A DNA stretch of 64,000 nucleotides from JAVBLD01 sp031553705 (GTDB lineage Bacteria; Bacteroidota; Bacteroidia; Bacteroidales; Marinifilaceae). The stretch is from positions 1 through 64,000 of the forward strand of contig JAVBLD010000003.1 of assembly GCA_031553705.1 (NCBI GenBank), read 5' to 3'. The notes beneath the pieces were generated by a model that had not been told where the DNA came from, did not search any database, and worked only from the letters and a program-made list of their open reading frames with translations. Of the stretch, positions 9,501 through 17,958 are shown piece by piece. A program made the position numbers and the translations under genes. Every line of letters begins with the position of its first letter. The first letter of the stretch is position 1.

Positions 9501-11275
9501 ATTATGCAAAACAGCGTGTCGGAACGGTAGATTTAAGGATGGAGTATATGCAGGTGGAGCAATCAAATGATCATGCCGTTGATTTTTCCCTGCTATTGGA
9601 CAGCATTCAGCGGTTGTCCGCGCAAGGTAAGTTTTCCGCTGCCGGTTCCGGCGATGATATTCATATTGATATGCGTATTTTGTCGATGCCGCTGAATATC
9701 GTGAGTATATTTCTACCTTCCGATGTATTGAAATTGAACGGAGGGTTGGATGGGACCGTACAGGTCGGCGGCACGCCCAAGCAGCCTTCAATTCAGGGGG
9801 AGATGGCTTTTCGCGGCGCCAATGTGGAGCTTGTGATGCTGGGAACTGCTTTTGAATTGGACTCAGGCCGGATAGCGGTAAAAAAGAACAAGATACTGTT
9901 TAATAATTACCGGTTGATCGCGCCCAATAAGAGCACATTGACGACTACCGGAACAGTGGATCTCGGAAATCTGTCGGATATTAAAACCGATTTGTCATTA
10001 AAAGCCAAGCGGTTTCAATTGGTAGATGTTCGTCAGAATACCCGTTCGATGGTTTATGGAAAAGCATATGCCGACATTGCCATGACGGTCGAAGGGGCAT
10101 TGTCGGAGCTGAATGTGACCGGAAACGTAGCTCTACTGAATGATACCGAGATCAATTATATGCTACGGAGTGCTGCGCTGGAGTTACGGGATAAAAGTGT
10201 GGACCTGGTGCGTTTTGTTTCGTTCGGCGATACGACATCAATTGCAGGAGATACTCTGGTCAGAAGGTTGAATACGAGCCGGTTTAATCTGAAGGTCTTT
10301 GTCGAGATCGGTAATAACGTACGGGCAAATATGAATCTGTCCGAGGGGGGGGAGAATAGCGTGGCGATACAGGGAGGAGGAAACCTGATCTATGTGATGA
10401 ATCCGGAGAGCGGGAACAGCCTGGCCGGGAAATATACCCTCACCGGGGGAACCGTCACCTACAACGTTCCGGTAGTGGGTAAAAAGTCATTTAAGATACA
10501 GAGTGGAAGTTTTGTGGAATGGACGGGTAATATACAGAATCCGGAGCTGAATATCACAGCCAGCGAATCGGTAAAGGCGAATGTATACGAGGAGGGGCAA
10601 AGTTCCCGTCTGGTAAACTTTGAGTCGATTATCCGTATCCAGCGTACATTGCAACGGCCTGAGATCACATTCGACTTGTCAGCCCCGAACGATATTCCGG
10701 TCCAGAACCAGTTGTCAACCTTTTCTTCCGAAGAGCGTACAAAGCAGGCGATGAACCTGTTGATATATAATAGTTATACCGGACCTGGTGCATTAGGGTC
10801 GGCTGGAAATGCCGAGAATGCGGCCAATAATGCATTATACGGTTTTGTCGAGAACGAACTGAACCGACACATTAGGAGTTCCGGATTTACGCTTGGGGTG
10901 GATACCTATAATCAGTACTCATCCACCGGCGCAGAGACCAAACGGACCGATTATACCTACCAGTATTCGAAGCATTTTTTAAATGACCGGATCAATGTGA
11001 AGGTCGGCGGAAGGGTCTCTACCGATAATAGTTCGGCAGAGGAGATAGAACAAAACCTGATTGATGATATTTCGATCGAATATGTTTTCGATCGAAATAA
11101 AAATCTATATTTGAAAATATTCCGGCAAACCAATTATGAAAGCGCATTGGAAGGAGAGGTTACACAAACCGGTATCGGAGTCGTGTTGCGGAAGAGCTTC
11201 CGGAAGGTAAAGGATTTGTTTATCCGTAAATCGAAAAGGACGGTTGAAGTACAAGGGGCAGGGAATAAGGAATAG
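6587..11275 (+). CDS. tamB: TamB-type translocation/assembly module protein (DUF490)
   Basis: Large periplasm-spanning protein of 1562 residues thought to act with the Omp85 protein encoded downstream in outer-membrane protein assembly or lipid transport. One N-terminal membrane anchor at about 9-30, a low-complexity AsmA/TamB-like beta-groove through most of the length, and the conserved TamB C-terminal domain over about the last 400 residues, including the stretches GKYTLTGGTVTYNVPVVGKKSF and FDLSAPNDIPVQNQLSTFS typical of this family. Length and architecture agree with Bacteroidetes TamB. The stop codon lies within a purine-rich dispersed repeat, so the last few residues (QGAGNKE) are repeat-derived. 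tamL follows after 94 bp. Confidence 0.93.
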   Translation: MKRLFRYMAWTITGIIVLLLFVILLFYLPFVQEYAKEKAVEYVASRFDMRVRVDKLSIGFPLNVKVENALAVTNYADTLLHVGVLHLDVRLRGIWKKRLAINELALRTVKLNFGNDTARVRIQVALDSLGLRIDRIDLQAHRVEADTLFLGGGAVRLDIKPSVILDTTAGKPFDWSFALKKINLRQVHYRMESSTLSQLVAGVVSTEISDGEVNIGTQRVTVGEVIVRRGNCLLETSPTSVPSSADTLPETNGASSSWVVEAGIVKVDNSAFRLVTGGVDRFDMVLSGIGVRVDSVYNRGTVVRGSLKDLKVVQHQGIRIDTMYAGVGLDTLYTRLSGAYIRTLHSEIRLDAHSDTTIAYIMKKAPLHVRLAGRIGLTDLEPFYNPFPEEVRYKQIDINTSLILWNDRIAVSRLTASMPGHFSLNGEGELYSFRDLQAVSGNIDIRGEFPDVTFANFFLKGKGVTIPKDVNISSQVEAKQGTVSTLTKVCQQEGCLTLEGIVRIPEKEYDVQAVLSRFYLSRFVPVDSLGSITASVRLTGSGYSWAETDAQAVVNLRQLFYKRHNYQRIHLEAGLHRTQLNGLLKSEDPALLLDLSFKGDSMDGKYAAKVNGAILSVDLARLNLATQERVISSDIEAKIAANTEQAYAVQLALNDLRISNGRRQYKLGNIALNMNSDMQKTELDVVSGDFSLAFRGASSVSAISGMFTGLFEELERQTDRRMFNIERLRQQLPAFTLNIAGAENNALRKFLQLEDMGFKKIDMQIRSSDQGGIQFVSKVSAPYYKKVQFDSVRLDVMQRDSSLDYSLTTVNSATEFKDLSDIHLSGNLGGNLLQALLKQKNNTGEIGVDLGMQLTISDSLMTIHFFPDKPTLGYRVWTINPDNQLTIAVGRKITANLHLNREEKRVDVQSLEDQGDKEDRLQVRINRIDLENILRNIPLIPDISGWLNADVELYAQKGELGVDGNIGITDFYYAKQRVGTVDLRMEYMQVEQSNDHAVDFSLLLDSIQRLSAQGKFSAAGSGDDIHIDMRILSMPLNIVSIFLPSDVLKLNGGLDGTVQVGGTPKQPSIQGEMAFRGANVELVMLGTAFELDSGRIAVKKNKILFNNYRLIAPNKSTLTTTGTVDLGNLSDIKTDLSLKAKRFQLVDVRQNTRSMVYGKAYADIAMTVEGALSELNVTGNVALLNDTEINYMLRSAALELRDKSVDLVRFVSFGDTTSIAGDTLVRRLNTSRFNLKVFVEIGNNVRANMNLSEGGENSVAIQGGGNLIYVMNPESGNSLAGKYTLTGGTVTYNVPVVGKKSFKIQSGSFVEWTGNIQNPELNITASESVKANVYEEGQSSRLVNFESIIRIQRTLQRPEITFDLSAPNDIPVQNQLSTFSSEERTKQAMNLLIYNSYTGPGALGSAGNAENAANNALYGFVENELNRHIRSSGFTLGVDTYNQYSSTGAETKRTDYTYQYSKHFLNDRINVKVGGRVSTDNSSAEEIEQNLIDDISIEYVFDRNKNLYLKIFRQTNYESALEGEVTQTGIGVVLRKSFRKVKDLFIRKSKRTVEVQGAGNKE

Positions 11276-11311
11276 AAATAGAGTGCAGGGAGTAAAGGGG
11301 TAAGGAAGAAG
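11254..11311 (+). repeat. Dispersed purine-rich repeat, copy A
   Basis: AGGGGCAGGGAATAAGG with a second, looser copy downstream (GCAGGGAGTAAAGGGG). It overlaps the tamB stop codon. Related stretches occur at 17875, 45521 and 60708, all just after plus-strand genes, and in reverse at 11451. Confidence 0.55.
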
Positions 11312-11369
11312 GATAATTGGTATAGAAGGGAATGAGGTATTGTTATAAAAAATAGGGAACAGATACAGT

Positions 11370-13766
11370 ATGATAAAAGCAGGTCAAATAATATTCATTC
11401 AGCGTATTTATTCCAGACTTGTCGAGGCATTCCGGAATAAAAAGCGTCCTTTTTGCCTCCTGCCCCTTGCCTTTTGCCCTCTTTTCCTGATATTGTGCCT
11501 GCTCTTTTCCTGTTCGACGACAAAAAAACTGTCAGAGGGTGAACTGCTATATACCGGAGTGAAAAAAATAGAGATCGAGACTCCGAAGAAGGTGAAATTG
11601 GAAGCAAATCAGAAATCATCACTTATCTCTCCACTGTCCTATCCTCCTAATAATCCGTTGTTTGCTCCCTATGTCAGGTCGCCGTTTCCTGTCGGTCTGT
11701 GGGTATATAACTGGAATGTCAAAAAGGAGAAAGGGTTTAAGCGGTGGCTGTATAAGAATTTGTCCAAGAAACCGGTACTGATTGCAAACGTACAGCCCGA
11801 TCTCCGGCTTAAGATGGTGGATAATGCGATGAAAGAGTTCGGTTTTTTTTATGGTGAAGCGGAGCATAAAATTATACCGAATAAGCGTAATCCGAAAAAG
11901 GCGAAGATCAGCTACCGGATTGTCCTTTCGGAACCTTATGTATATGGAAACATCAGCCTTTGGAGATGGAGTGTGGAGATGGATAGTATTGTGCAGGTTT
12001 ATATGCAACGCAGCGAATTGAAAGCCGGTAAGCAGTATGATGTGAATGTATTGAATCAGGAACGGGAACTGATTTCGCAGGCATTGCGGAATAGAGGATA
12101 TTACTATTTCAGACCCGATTACATTGAGTTTTTAGCGGACACTACAGCCGGGCATAGAACGATAAATATCAGGGTTGCCTTAAAACAGGGTGTCCCTTTA
12201 CAGGCATTGTCCGTGTACAGGTTCAGAAATGTAGAGGTAGCACTGGCCGATAATCGTAATACCAATAGGCGCGATACGATCGTTCAGGATCAGGTGAGGA
12301 TAGTTTATATGCAACCGGAGATACTGAAACCCGATGTGATTTCGCGTGTGGTAAAGATACGCCCCGGCCAGATATATTCCGCCAGCAGGCATGATCGTAC
12401 GTTGTCCGAGTTTGTGAGGCTTAGCCTGTTTAAATATACTAATATGACCATAACACCGGTGGATACGAATGCGGAAAAAAAGCTCGATATGAAGATCGAT
12501 GCGGAGTTTATGCTGCCCATTGAGACAGAGATCGAACTGGACGTATCGTCGAAGTCGAACAACCTGCTTGGTCCCGGATTGATCTTCGGAATAAAGAATA
12601 AGAATGTGTTTAAAAGAGCGGAAAACTTATCGTTTAAACTGACCGGAACATACGAATGGCAGGTGGGAGGAAGCAATAGTGCGGATGCTAATAGTGGTCT
12701 GGTTAATTCGTATGAATTGGGATTTAATGCCGACCTGTCCGTTCCCCGGCTATTGGTACCGAGGTTTATAAGAGGGAAAAAGGACCGCCAGGAGCGTACC
12801 CATTTTCAGGTCGGGACGGACTTGTTGAACCGCCATAAATATTTCCGGATGATCTCTATCTGGGGAAGCGCAACGTATGATTTCAATGCTTCCCGGAGGC
12901 ACTACCATTCGATCACTCCGTTTAAATTGAACTATACTTATCTGCTCGAGACTTCCCATGCGTTCGATTCGACGGTAAACAGTAATCCGGCGGTTGCACA
13001 GAGCTTCAAGAATCAGTTTATACCTTCGGTTTCGTATTCCTATACCTATAATCGTATCCCCACTTATCAAAGTCCGAACCGGCTGTATTGGCAAACTACA
13101 CTGATGGAAGCCGGAAATCTGATCTCGGGGACGCAGATGCTTTTGGGAAACCAGCAAAAGCAAGGGAAAATGATATTGAACAATCCCTATTCGCAATTTT
13201 TGAAAGCGACGAGCGAATTGGTGATGTATAAGCGGTTGAATAAAAAAGATAATCAGTTGGTGATCCGTTTTATGGGAGGGATCGGTTATGCTTACGGTAA
13301 CTCGACGGTAATGCCGTATAGCGAACAGTTTTACTCCGGAGGGGCCAGTAGTATCCGCGCTTTTACCATTCGTACGATAGGACCCGGAAGTTACCATCCG
13401 GTTACGACCACTTCCACATCATACCTCGACCAGACCGGGGATATTAAACTGGAGGGAAATGTAGAGTACCGTTTTCGCATATACGATCGTTTTCAGGGGG
13501 CATTCTTTGCCGATGCCGGAAATGTCTGGCTGGTACGTGAGGACGAGGAGCGTCCGGGCAGTCAGTTCCGGATCGATGGGATTTGGAAAGAGATTGCCCT
13601 TGGCTGCGGTTTCGGATTACGGTACGATATCAGCTATATTGTCATCCGCGTCGATTTGGGAGTGCCGATTCACGCACCTTACGATACCGGGAAGTCGGGT
13701 TATTACAATATTCCTAAATTCTGGAATGGGCTTGTATTGAACCTGGCTATCGGTTATCCGTTCTGA
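11370..13766 (+). CDS. tamL: TamL: Omp85/BamA-superfamily outer-membrane lipoprotein
   Basis: Outer-membrane protein of 798 residues, partner of TamB. It is the Bacteroidetes lipoprotein form of TamA: a lipobox with Cys48 (LLFSCSTTKKLSEGE) follows a hydrophobic stretch, then POTRA-like domains about 70-390 and an Omp85 barrel about 430-798. The barrel keeps the conserved FYSGGASSIRAF segment (the family's VRGY/F-like L6 loop) and the C-terminal strand GLVLNLAIGYPF. The start is odd: 47 residues precede the lipobox Cys, and the hydrophobic core lies in a reverse copy of the dispersed repeat. Operon with tamB. Confidence 0.93.
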   Translation: MIKAGQIIFIQRIYSRLVEAFRNKKRPFCLLPLAFCPLFLILCLLFSCSTTKKLSEGELLYTGVKKIEIETPKKVKLEANQKSSLISPLSYPPNNPLFAPYVRSPFPVGLWVYNWNVKKEKGFKRWLYKNLSKKPVLIANVQPDLRLKMVDNAMKEFGFFYGEAEHKIIPNKRNPKKAKISYRIVLSEPYVYGNISLWRWSVEMDSIVQVYMQRSELKAGKQYDVNVLNQERELISQALRNRGYYYFRPDYIEFLADTTAGHRTINIRVALKQGVPLQALSVYRFRNVEVALADNRNTNRRDTIVQDQVRIVYMQPEILKPDVISRVVKIRPGQIYSASRHDRTLSEFVRLSLFKYTNMTITPVDTNAEKKLDMKIDAEFMLPIETEIELDVSSKSNNLLGPGLIFGIKNKNVFKRAENLSFKLTGTYEWQVGGSNSADANSGLVNSYELGFNADLSVPRLLVPRFIRGKKDRQERTHFQVGTDLLNRHKYFRMISIWGSATYDFNASRRHYHSITPFKLNYTYLLETSHAFDSTVNSNPAVAQSFKNQFIPSVSYSYTYNRIPTYQSPNRLYWQTTLMEAGNLISGTQMLLGNQQKQGKMILNNPYSQFLKATSELVMYKRLNKKDNQLVIRFMGGIGYAYGNSTVMPYSEQFYSGGASSIRAFTIRTIGPGSYHPVTTTSTSYLDQTGDIKLEGNVEYRFRIYDRFQGAFFADAGNVWLVREDEERPGSQFRIDGIWKEIALGCGFGLRYDISYIVIRVDLGVPIHAPYDTGKSGYYNIPKFWNGLVLNLAIGYPF
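11451..11485 (-). repeat. Dispersed purine-rich repeat, copy B (reverse), inside tamL
   Basis: Read on the minus strand this is the same GGGCA-rich repeat (core AAGGGGCAGGAGGCAA). On the plus strand it encodes the leucine/cysteine-rich core of the TamL signal peptide (residues about 28-39). Confidence 0.5.
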
Positions 13767-14156
13767 ATACGGTAAAAATTCTGATGGAGGACAGATCAAA
13801 CTAAATCTTTACCATTTTGGGAAAACTGTCGGCATCAATTTCGGTGGTACTCCAACGCCAACCTCCGGCGGTCATGTGATGAATCAAAACTGTTTAGGGT
13901 GGTTACATTTATTTCCGAAAGGATGTTAAATAAACCGGTATTGGTTGTTATGCCTTGTTCTATTACTATTGTTGGTATTCCGGATAGATTATCATGATTA
14001 CAATTCTCTATCGAGGAAACAAAGAGTCTAAAAAGTGTTTAATATCCTCGTTTTATTCGGATCCTTATCTGAAAACGAAACCAAATATCCGATTCTTAAA
14101 CAAGGTATTTTGACTTTTTAGACTCTTTGGTTTTTTATTGTGATTGTTTTGTAGGG
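13767..14156. other. Intergenic region between convergent genes
   Basis: Holds no intact gene. On the minus strand 13801-13893 encodes a 30-codon protein-like tail (ATG at 13875, ..TAGGWRWSTTEIDADSFP..) that may be a decayed gene end. The right part is the large inverted repeat at 14020-14129. Confidence 0.4.
14020..14129. repeat. Large inverted repeat between convergent tamL and pspC genes
   Basis: A 17-bp perfect inverted repeat (14020-14036 CAAAGAGTCTAAAAAGT with 14113-14129) encloses 76 bases that contain shorter nested arms (GTTTAA/TTAAAC, CGTTTT/AAAACG). On the plus strand it is followed by GGTTTTTT. It could act as a bidirectional terminator for the two converging operons or be a small non-autonomous element; no target duplication was found. 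Confidence 0.6.
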
Positions 14157-15650
14157 TTATCTTTTGACATATTTTAGTTGTCCTTCATCCATAATATACA
14201 GTTCGTCGTATTCCCAGGATCTAAATGCCCAGCCGGAAGGGGCCCGGTAGAATGCGGAGCTTTGATTGGAATTGTTTTTAAATATGACACCATAGCCGTT
14301 CGGGATAAGAAGCCGGATGGATACCTGTTGCGCTCTCCATTTTGCGGTTTCTATGATAAAAGAGCGGTCCAGTATCAAGGTATCGTTTTTGAATTCCCAG
14401 TCAAAACGGATGGATTGAAGGTTTTGATAGGCCTTTTCTCTTGTATTTCCGTAGGCTTTCTTTTGTATTTCCAGTTTTATAGACTCGCTGCCTCTCTCTA
14501 TATAAAAGTTTGTCGTTTCGGTCAGCTTGTTTTGTTTATCCAGGTAGGCAATATCGAAAATTTTAAAATTCTCTTTTTCCGGATACCTGTCGTCTATTTT
14601 GATCACAATCTGTTTACGGCCGGAACTGAGTTTGATCGGGGTACTAAAATCCTCCTTATAGTTATTTGAGAATTGAAATGTAGTGGAGATCGTACAGACG
14701 ACCGCTAATAGAACGCCAAGGAACCAAAATCCGATAAGACATAACGGGATATAATCCTTTCTTTTCAGATGGAACAGCTGTTTCACTGCAAAATAGATCA
14801 ACAGCAGGACAGGAAGGACGGTGATCAAGGCAAAAGCGGTCTTTGACCAATTGACCATATTGTCGTTGATCAAGTAGGTGATACCTCCGTAGTCGCATCC
14901 TGTCGGGAGCGAACAAGGAAAGAGCAGAAACCAACCGATCCCACATAAAAAAAGGACCCCACCAATCAGGATAAAGACCGCAAGAATCGAAAATGAAAGT
15001 TTTATAAATTTTCCGATCGCGTAAAACAGACTTGTAAATATACGGTTGAGGTCGGCAAAGAAAGCTTCGATCTTTCCTTTATTACGTATATCATTATATT
15101 TCTCCCGGATGTTTTTTTCAATGTTGGGTACGTTGATCCCTTCTCCTTTCATTTCAAGCTTTTCTTTTGCGGTTACGGCCATAGGGGTAATGACCCATAA
15201 AGTGATATAGACGATAATAGTGATGCCGAAACAAAAGGTGAGAAGAATAAATAAAAGTCTTACCAGGACGATTGATATTGAAAAGTAGGCGGCGATTCCG
15301 GATGCTACGCCCCCCAATATACGATGATCCGGATCGCGGTATAACTTACGGGGGTGTTTTTTTCTCTCCCCATTGTCGGTATCTTCTTTAATGATATCGT
15401 TCGGATTACCCATAACCCTGACTACCCGGTCGATATCGTTTATATTAATCACCTGTTTGTAGGGTTCTTTCAGGTATTCGGTAAATAGCTCGGCAATCCG
15501 GTTTTCAATATCGGCCATGATCTCCTTGCCGTCCTCTTCCTGTAAATAGTGAGCTTCAAGCGTTTTTATATAGGCTTGTAAGGCATTGGTGGCATCATCA
15601 TCGATGCAAAATACCTGTCCGTTCAGATTTATGTTGTATGTTTTCTTCAT
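14157..15650 (-). CDS. PspC-domain membrane protein
   Basis: Membrane protein of 497 residues. Residues 1-95 form a cytoplasmic helical domain, followed by a PspC domain about 100-165 (RKLYRDPDHRILGGVASGIAAYFSI.. with two hydrophobic segments), further membrane segments near 210-245, 260-285 and 295-315, and a beta-rich C-terminal domain about 335-497 resembling the putative adhesin/DUF4097 type. PspC proteins sense or relieve envelope stress together with a regulator. Here the regulator is the PadR protein encoded 66 bp upstream on the same strand, a pairing common in Bacteroidetes. The exact signal is unknown. Confidence 0.88.
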   Translation of the reverse strand: MKKTYNINLNGQVFCIDDDATNALQAYIKTLEAHYLQEEDGKEIMADIENRIAELFTEYLKEPYKQVININDIDRVVRVMGNPNDIIKEDTDNGERKKHPRKLYRDPDHRILGGVASGIAAYFSISIVLVRLLFILLTFCFGITIIVYITLWVITPMAVTAKEKLEMKGEGINVPNIEKNIREKYNDIRNKGKIEAFFADLNRIFTSLFYAIGKFIKLSFSILAVFILIGGVLFLCGIGWFLLFPCSLPTGCDYGGITYLINDNMVNWSKTAFALITVLPVLLLIYFAVKQLFHLKRKDYIPLCLIGFWFLGVLLAVVCTISTTFQFSNNYKEDFSTPIKLSSGRKQIVIKIDDRYPEKENFKIFDIAYLDKQNKLTETTNFYIERGSESIKLEIQKKAYGNTREKAYQNLQSIRFDWEFKNDTLILDRSFIIETAKWRAQQVSIRLLIPNGYGVIFKNNSNQSSAFYRAPSGWAFRSWEYDELYIMDEGQLKYVKR

Positions 15651-15716
15651 AATTATTTAAAATTATATTCTGATTAATAATTAGCAGTGAATAATTATCT
15701 TGCCACTTGCCTCTAT

Positions 15717-16058
15717 TTATGTCTGACTGTCCGTTTTCGACTTCAGATTATCAACGGCTGCTGTGAGTTCACCCCAGGCGGATTCGAGTCCCCGGAGGAA
15801 TTGCCGTCCGTCTTCGGTAATGCTGTAGTATTTGCGCGGAGGTCCTTGAGTTGACTCTTCCCACCGGTAGGAGAGCAGGCCTGTGTTTTTTAACCGGGTC
15901 AACAAAGGATAGATCGTGCCCTCCACCACGATGATTTTTGAATGCTTTAGTCTATCGATGATGTCCGGAACATACGCGTCCTTTTGGGCTATGATCAATA
16001 AAATACAGTATTCAAGAATACCTTTTCGCATTTGTGCTTGTGTGTTTTCTATGTTCAT
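15717..16058 (-). CDS. PadR-family transcriptional repressor
   Basis: Winged-helix DNA-binding protein of 113 residues. The core motif (IIVVEGTIYPLLTRLKNTGLL, about 43-63) is the PadR recognition helix and wing, followed by PPRKYYSITEDGRQFL. The short C-terminal helix is the dimerisation segment of the small PadR subclass. It is first in an operon with the PspC gene and lies just behind a long palindrome that overlaps its own promoter, so it very probably represses itself and pspC until a ligand or membrane signal releases it. Confidence 0.92.
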   Translation of the reverse strand: MNIENTQAQMRKGILEYCILLIIAQKDAYVPDIIDRLKHSKIIVVEGTIYPLLTRLKNTGLLSYRWEESTQGPPRKYYSITEDGRQFLRGLESAWGELTAAVDNLKSKTDSQT

Positions 16059-16085
16059 TGTTGCATTTTAATGATATATTCGGTA

Positions 16086-16134
16086 CAAATATATGAAAAA
16101 TATAGTACTATGCAATACATAGTACTATATTTTT
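16086..16134 (-). promoter_or_regulatory. Promoter of padR-pspC with overlapping palindromic operator
   Basis: On the minus strand TTG (16115-16113), 19-bp spacer, TATATTTG (16093-16086): a good Bacteroidetes promoter about 30 bp before the padR start. A perfect 17-bp inverted repeat (16096-16112 and 16118-16134, 5-base centre; inner half-site ATAGTACTATG) covers the spacer and the -33 element. Such symmetry is typical of PadR dimer sites. Confidence 0.8.
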
Positions 16135-16249
16135 TATGTGGAAATATTTTATTCATGATAAAAGACATCGCAAGGCATTGTTTTGTAACGTTTTCGTGAA
16201 ATTTGTTCCGATAAAGCAATCCGGGATATGAAAAGTCCGTATAATAAAT

Positions 16250-16292
16250 TAATTTTGTTGACTTAATGTAAAGGCGGAAGCCTTTGTTTTTT
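16250..16292 (+). promoter_or_regulatory. Possible gpmI promoter -7 element and leader hairpin
   Basis: TAATTTTG (16250-16257) fits the -7 consensus, but no good -33 is seen. Just after it lies a 6-bp stem (AAAGGC, loop GGAA, GCCTTT; 16270-16285) followed by GTTTTTT, which looks like a weak terminator in the leader and could attenuate gpmI. Confidence 0.35.
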
Positions 16293-16326
16293 CGACATAT
16301 TTAATAGTATATAAAATCAACCGGAT

Positions 16327-17847
16327 ATGCAGAAAGTATTATTGATGATATTAGACGGATGGGGGATCGGCAAGCATGATAAAAGCAATGCCATTTACAA
16401 TACTCCCACTCCTTTCATTACAGGGTTAACGGAAGAGTATCCCCACTCCAAACTTTATACCAGTGGAGAGAATGTCGGATTACCGGACGGGCAGATGGGT
16501 AATTCGGAGGTGGGACATTTGAATATAGGAGCGGGCCGGGTTGTATATCAGGATCTGGTACGCATTAATAAAGCTTGCCGGAGTGGTTCGATCCTGCAAA
16601 ACCCTGAGATTGTCGGGGCTTTTACTTATGCTAAGACGCATCAGAAACAGATCCATTTTATGGGACTGGTTTCGGACGGAGGTGTGCATAGTTCGTTGGA
16701 GCACCTGGAAAAGTTGTGCGACATTGCAAAGGAGTATGGTTTGAAAAAGACTTTTGTACATTGTTTTATGGATGGCCGGGATACCGACCCGAAAAGCGGT
16801 CTGGGATTTATCAAACGGTTGGAAAAACATATGGCCGAATCGGTGGGAAACATTGCTTCGGTTGTCGGCCGCTACTATGCGATGGACAGGGATAATCGGT
16901 GGGAACGGGTTAAAGAGGCGTACGATCTGATTGTCAAAGGGGTAGGGAAGGCTGCTACCAATGTGGAAGAAGCCATACGGCAATCCTATGACGAAGGGGT
17001 TACCGACGAGTTTATCAAACCGATCGTGCATGTGGATCAGAACCGGAAGCCGGTAGGTGTAATAGAATCCGGAGATGTTGTGATCTTTTTTAACTATCGC
17101 AACGACCGGGCTAAGGAGCTGACTGTTGCGTTGACGCAACGGGATATGCCGGAAGCCGGTATGCATACATTGCCGTTGTATTACTGTACAATGACTCCTT
17201 ACGATACAAAGTTTACCGGATTGCATATCCTTTTTGACAAGGAGAACGTCACCGACACCTTAGGAGAGGTGATCAGTAAGGCCGGTTTAAAGCAGTTGCG
17301 TATTGCCGAAACCGAAAAATATGCCCATGTGACCTTCTTTTTTAACGGAGGCCGTGAAGAGCCGTTCCCGGGAGAAGAGAGGATCTTGGTACCGTCGCCG
17401 AAAGTCGCGACCTACGATTTGCAACCGGAAATGTCCGCTCCGAAAGTAACGGAGGAATTGGTAGAGCAATTGAATAAAAAATCGGTCGACTTTATCTGTC
17501 TTAATTTTGCCAACGGCGATATGGTAGGACATACCGGAGTGTATGAAGCGATTCAAAAAGCAATTATTGCAATAGACAGTTGCGTGGAGAAGGTCGTGAC
17601 GGCTGCCCGGGTAAACGGGTATGACGTATTGATCATTGCCGATCATGGAAATGCCGATCATGCATTGAACGCGGACGAAACACCCAACACAGCTCACTCA
17701 CTGAATCCGGTGCCTTGCATCTGGGTGACAAATGAAAAGGGAAAAACGTTACAGGATGGAGTATTGGCAGATGTCGCACCCACCATTCTGCAGATTATGG
17801 GGGTTCCGCAACCAAAAGAGATGACGGGGAAAAGCTTGATAAAATAA
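16327..17847 (+). CDS. gpmI: 2,3-bisphosphoglycerate-independent phosphoglycerate mutase
   Basis: Cytosolic glycolytic enzyme of 506 residues that interconverts 3- and 2-phosphoglycerate using a phosphoserine intermediate and two Mn ions. The alkaline-phosphatase-superfamily metal sites are visible: LILDGWG-type start with Asp10, the nucleophile Ser60 in GQMGNSEVGHLN, FMDGRDTDP (about 150), YRNDRA, ANGDMVGHTG and IADHGNADH near the end. The length fits the family. It is a housekeeping gene, divergent from padR-pspC, and followed by a dispersed repeat and the DUF3109 gene. Confidence 0.98.
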   Translation: MQKVLLMILDGWGIGKHDKSNAIYNTPTPFITGLTEEYPHSKLYTSGENVGLPDGQMGNSEVGHLNIGAGRVVYQDLVRINKACRSGSILQNPEIVGAFTYAKTHQKQIHFMGLVSDGGVHSSLEHLEKLCDIAKEYGLKKTFVHCFMDGRDTDPKSGLGFIKRLEKHMAESVGNIASVVGRYYAMDRDNRWERVKEAYDLIVKGVGKAATNVEEAIRQSYDEGVTDEFIKPIVHVDQNRKPVGVIESGDVVIFFNYRNDRAKELTVALTQRDMPEAGMHTLPLYYCTMTPYDTKFTGLHILFDKENVTDTLGEVISKAGLKQLRIAETEKYAHVTFFFNGGREEPFPGEERILVPSPKVATYDLQPEMSAPKVTEELVEQLNKKSVDFICLNFANGDMVGHTGVYEAIQKAIIAIDSCVEKVVTAARVNGYDVLIIADHGNADHALNADETPNTAHSLNPVPCIWVTNEKGKTLQDGVLADVAPTILQIMGVPQPKEMTGKSLIK

Positions 17848-17874
17848 GTGGCAGAAAAGCTATGAATTATGAAA

Positions 17875-17908
17875 TAGGAGCAGGAGGCAGGGAGTAAGGA
17901 GCAAGAAA
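17875..17908 (+). repeat. Dispersed purine-rich repeat, copy C
   Basis: AGGAGCAGGAGGCAGGGAG.. just after gpmI, with the same GGNGCAGG core as copies A, D and E. Confidence 0.5.
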
Positions 17909-17958
17909 ATCCGACTTTAAATTATTCATTCACTTTCAACACTTAACTGATTAGAAGT

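Noticed and set aside
12750..13397. Long open frame on the minus strand opposite tamL (215 codons)
   Set aside because: Shadow of the tamL barrel coding; low-complexity His/Ile/Arg composition, no family motif, no ribosome site.
16480..17226. Minus-strand frame of 248 codons opposite gpmI
   Set aside because: gpmI is unambiguous on the plus strand; antisense frame only.
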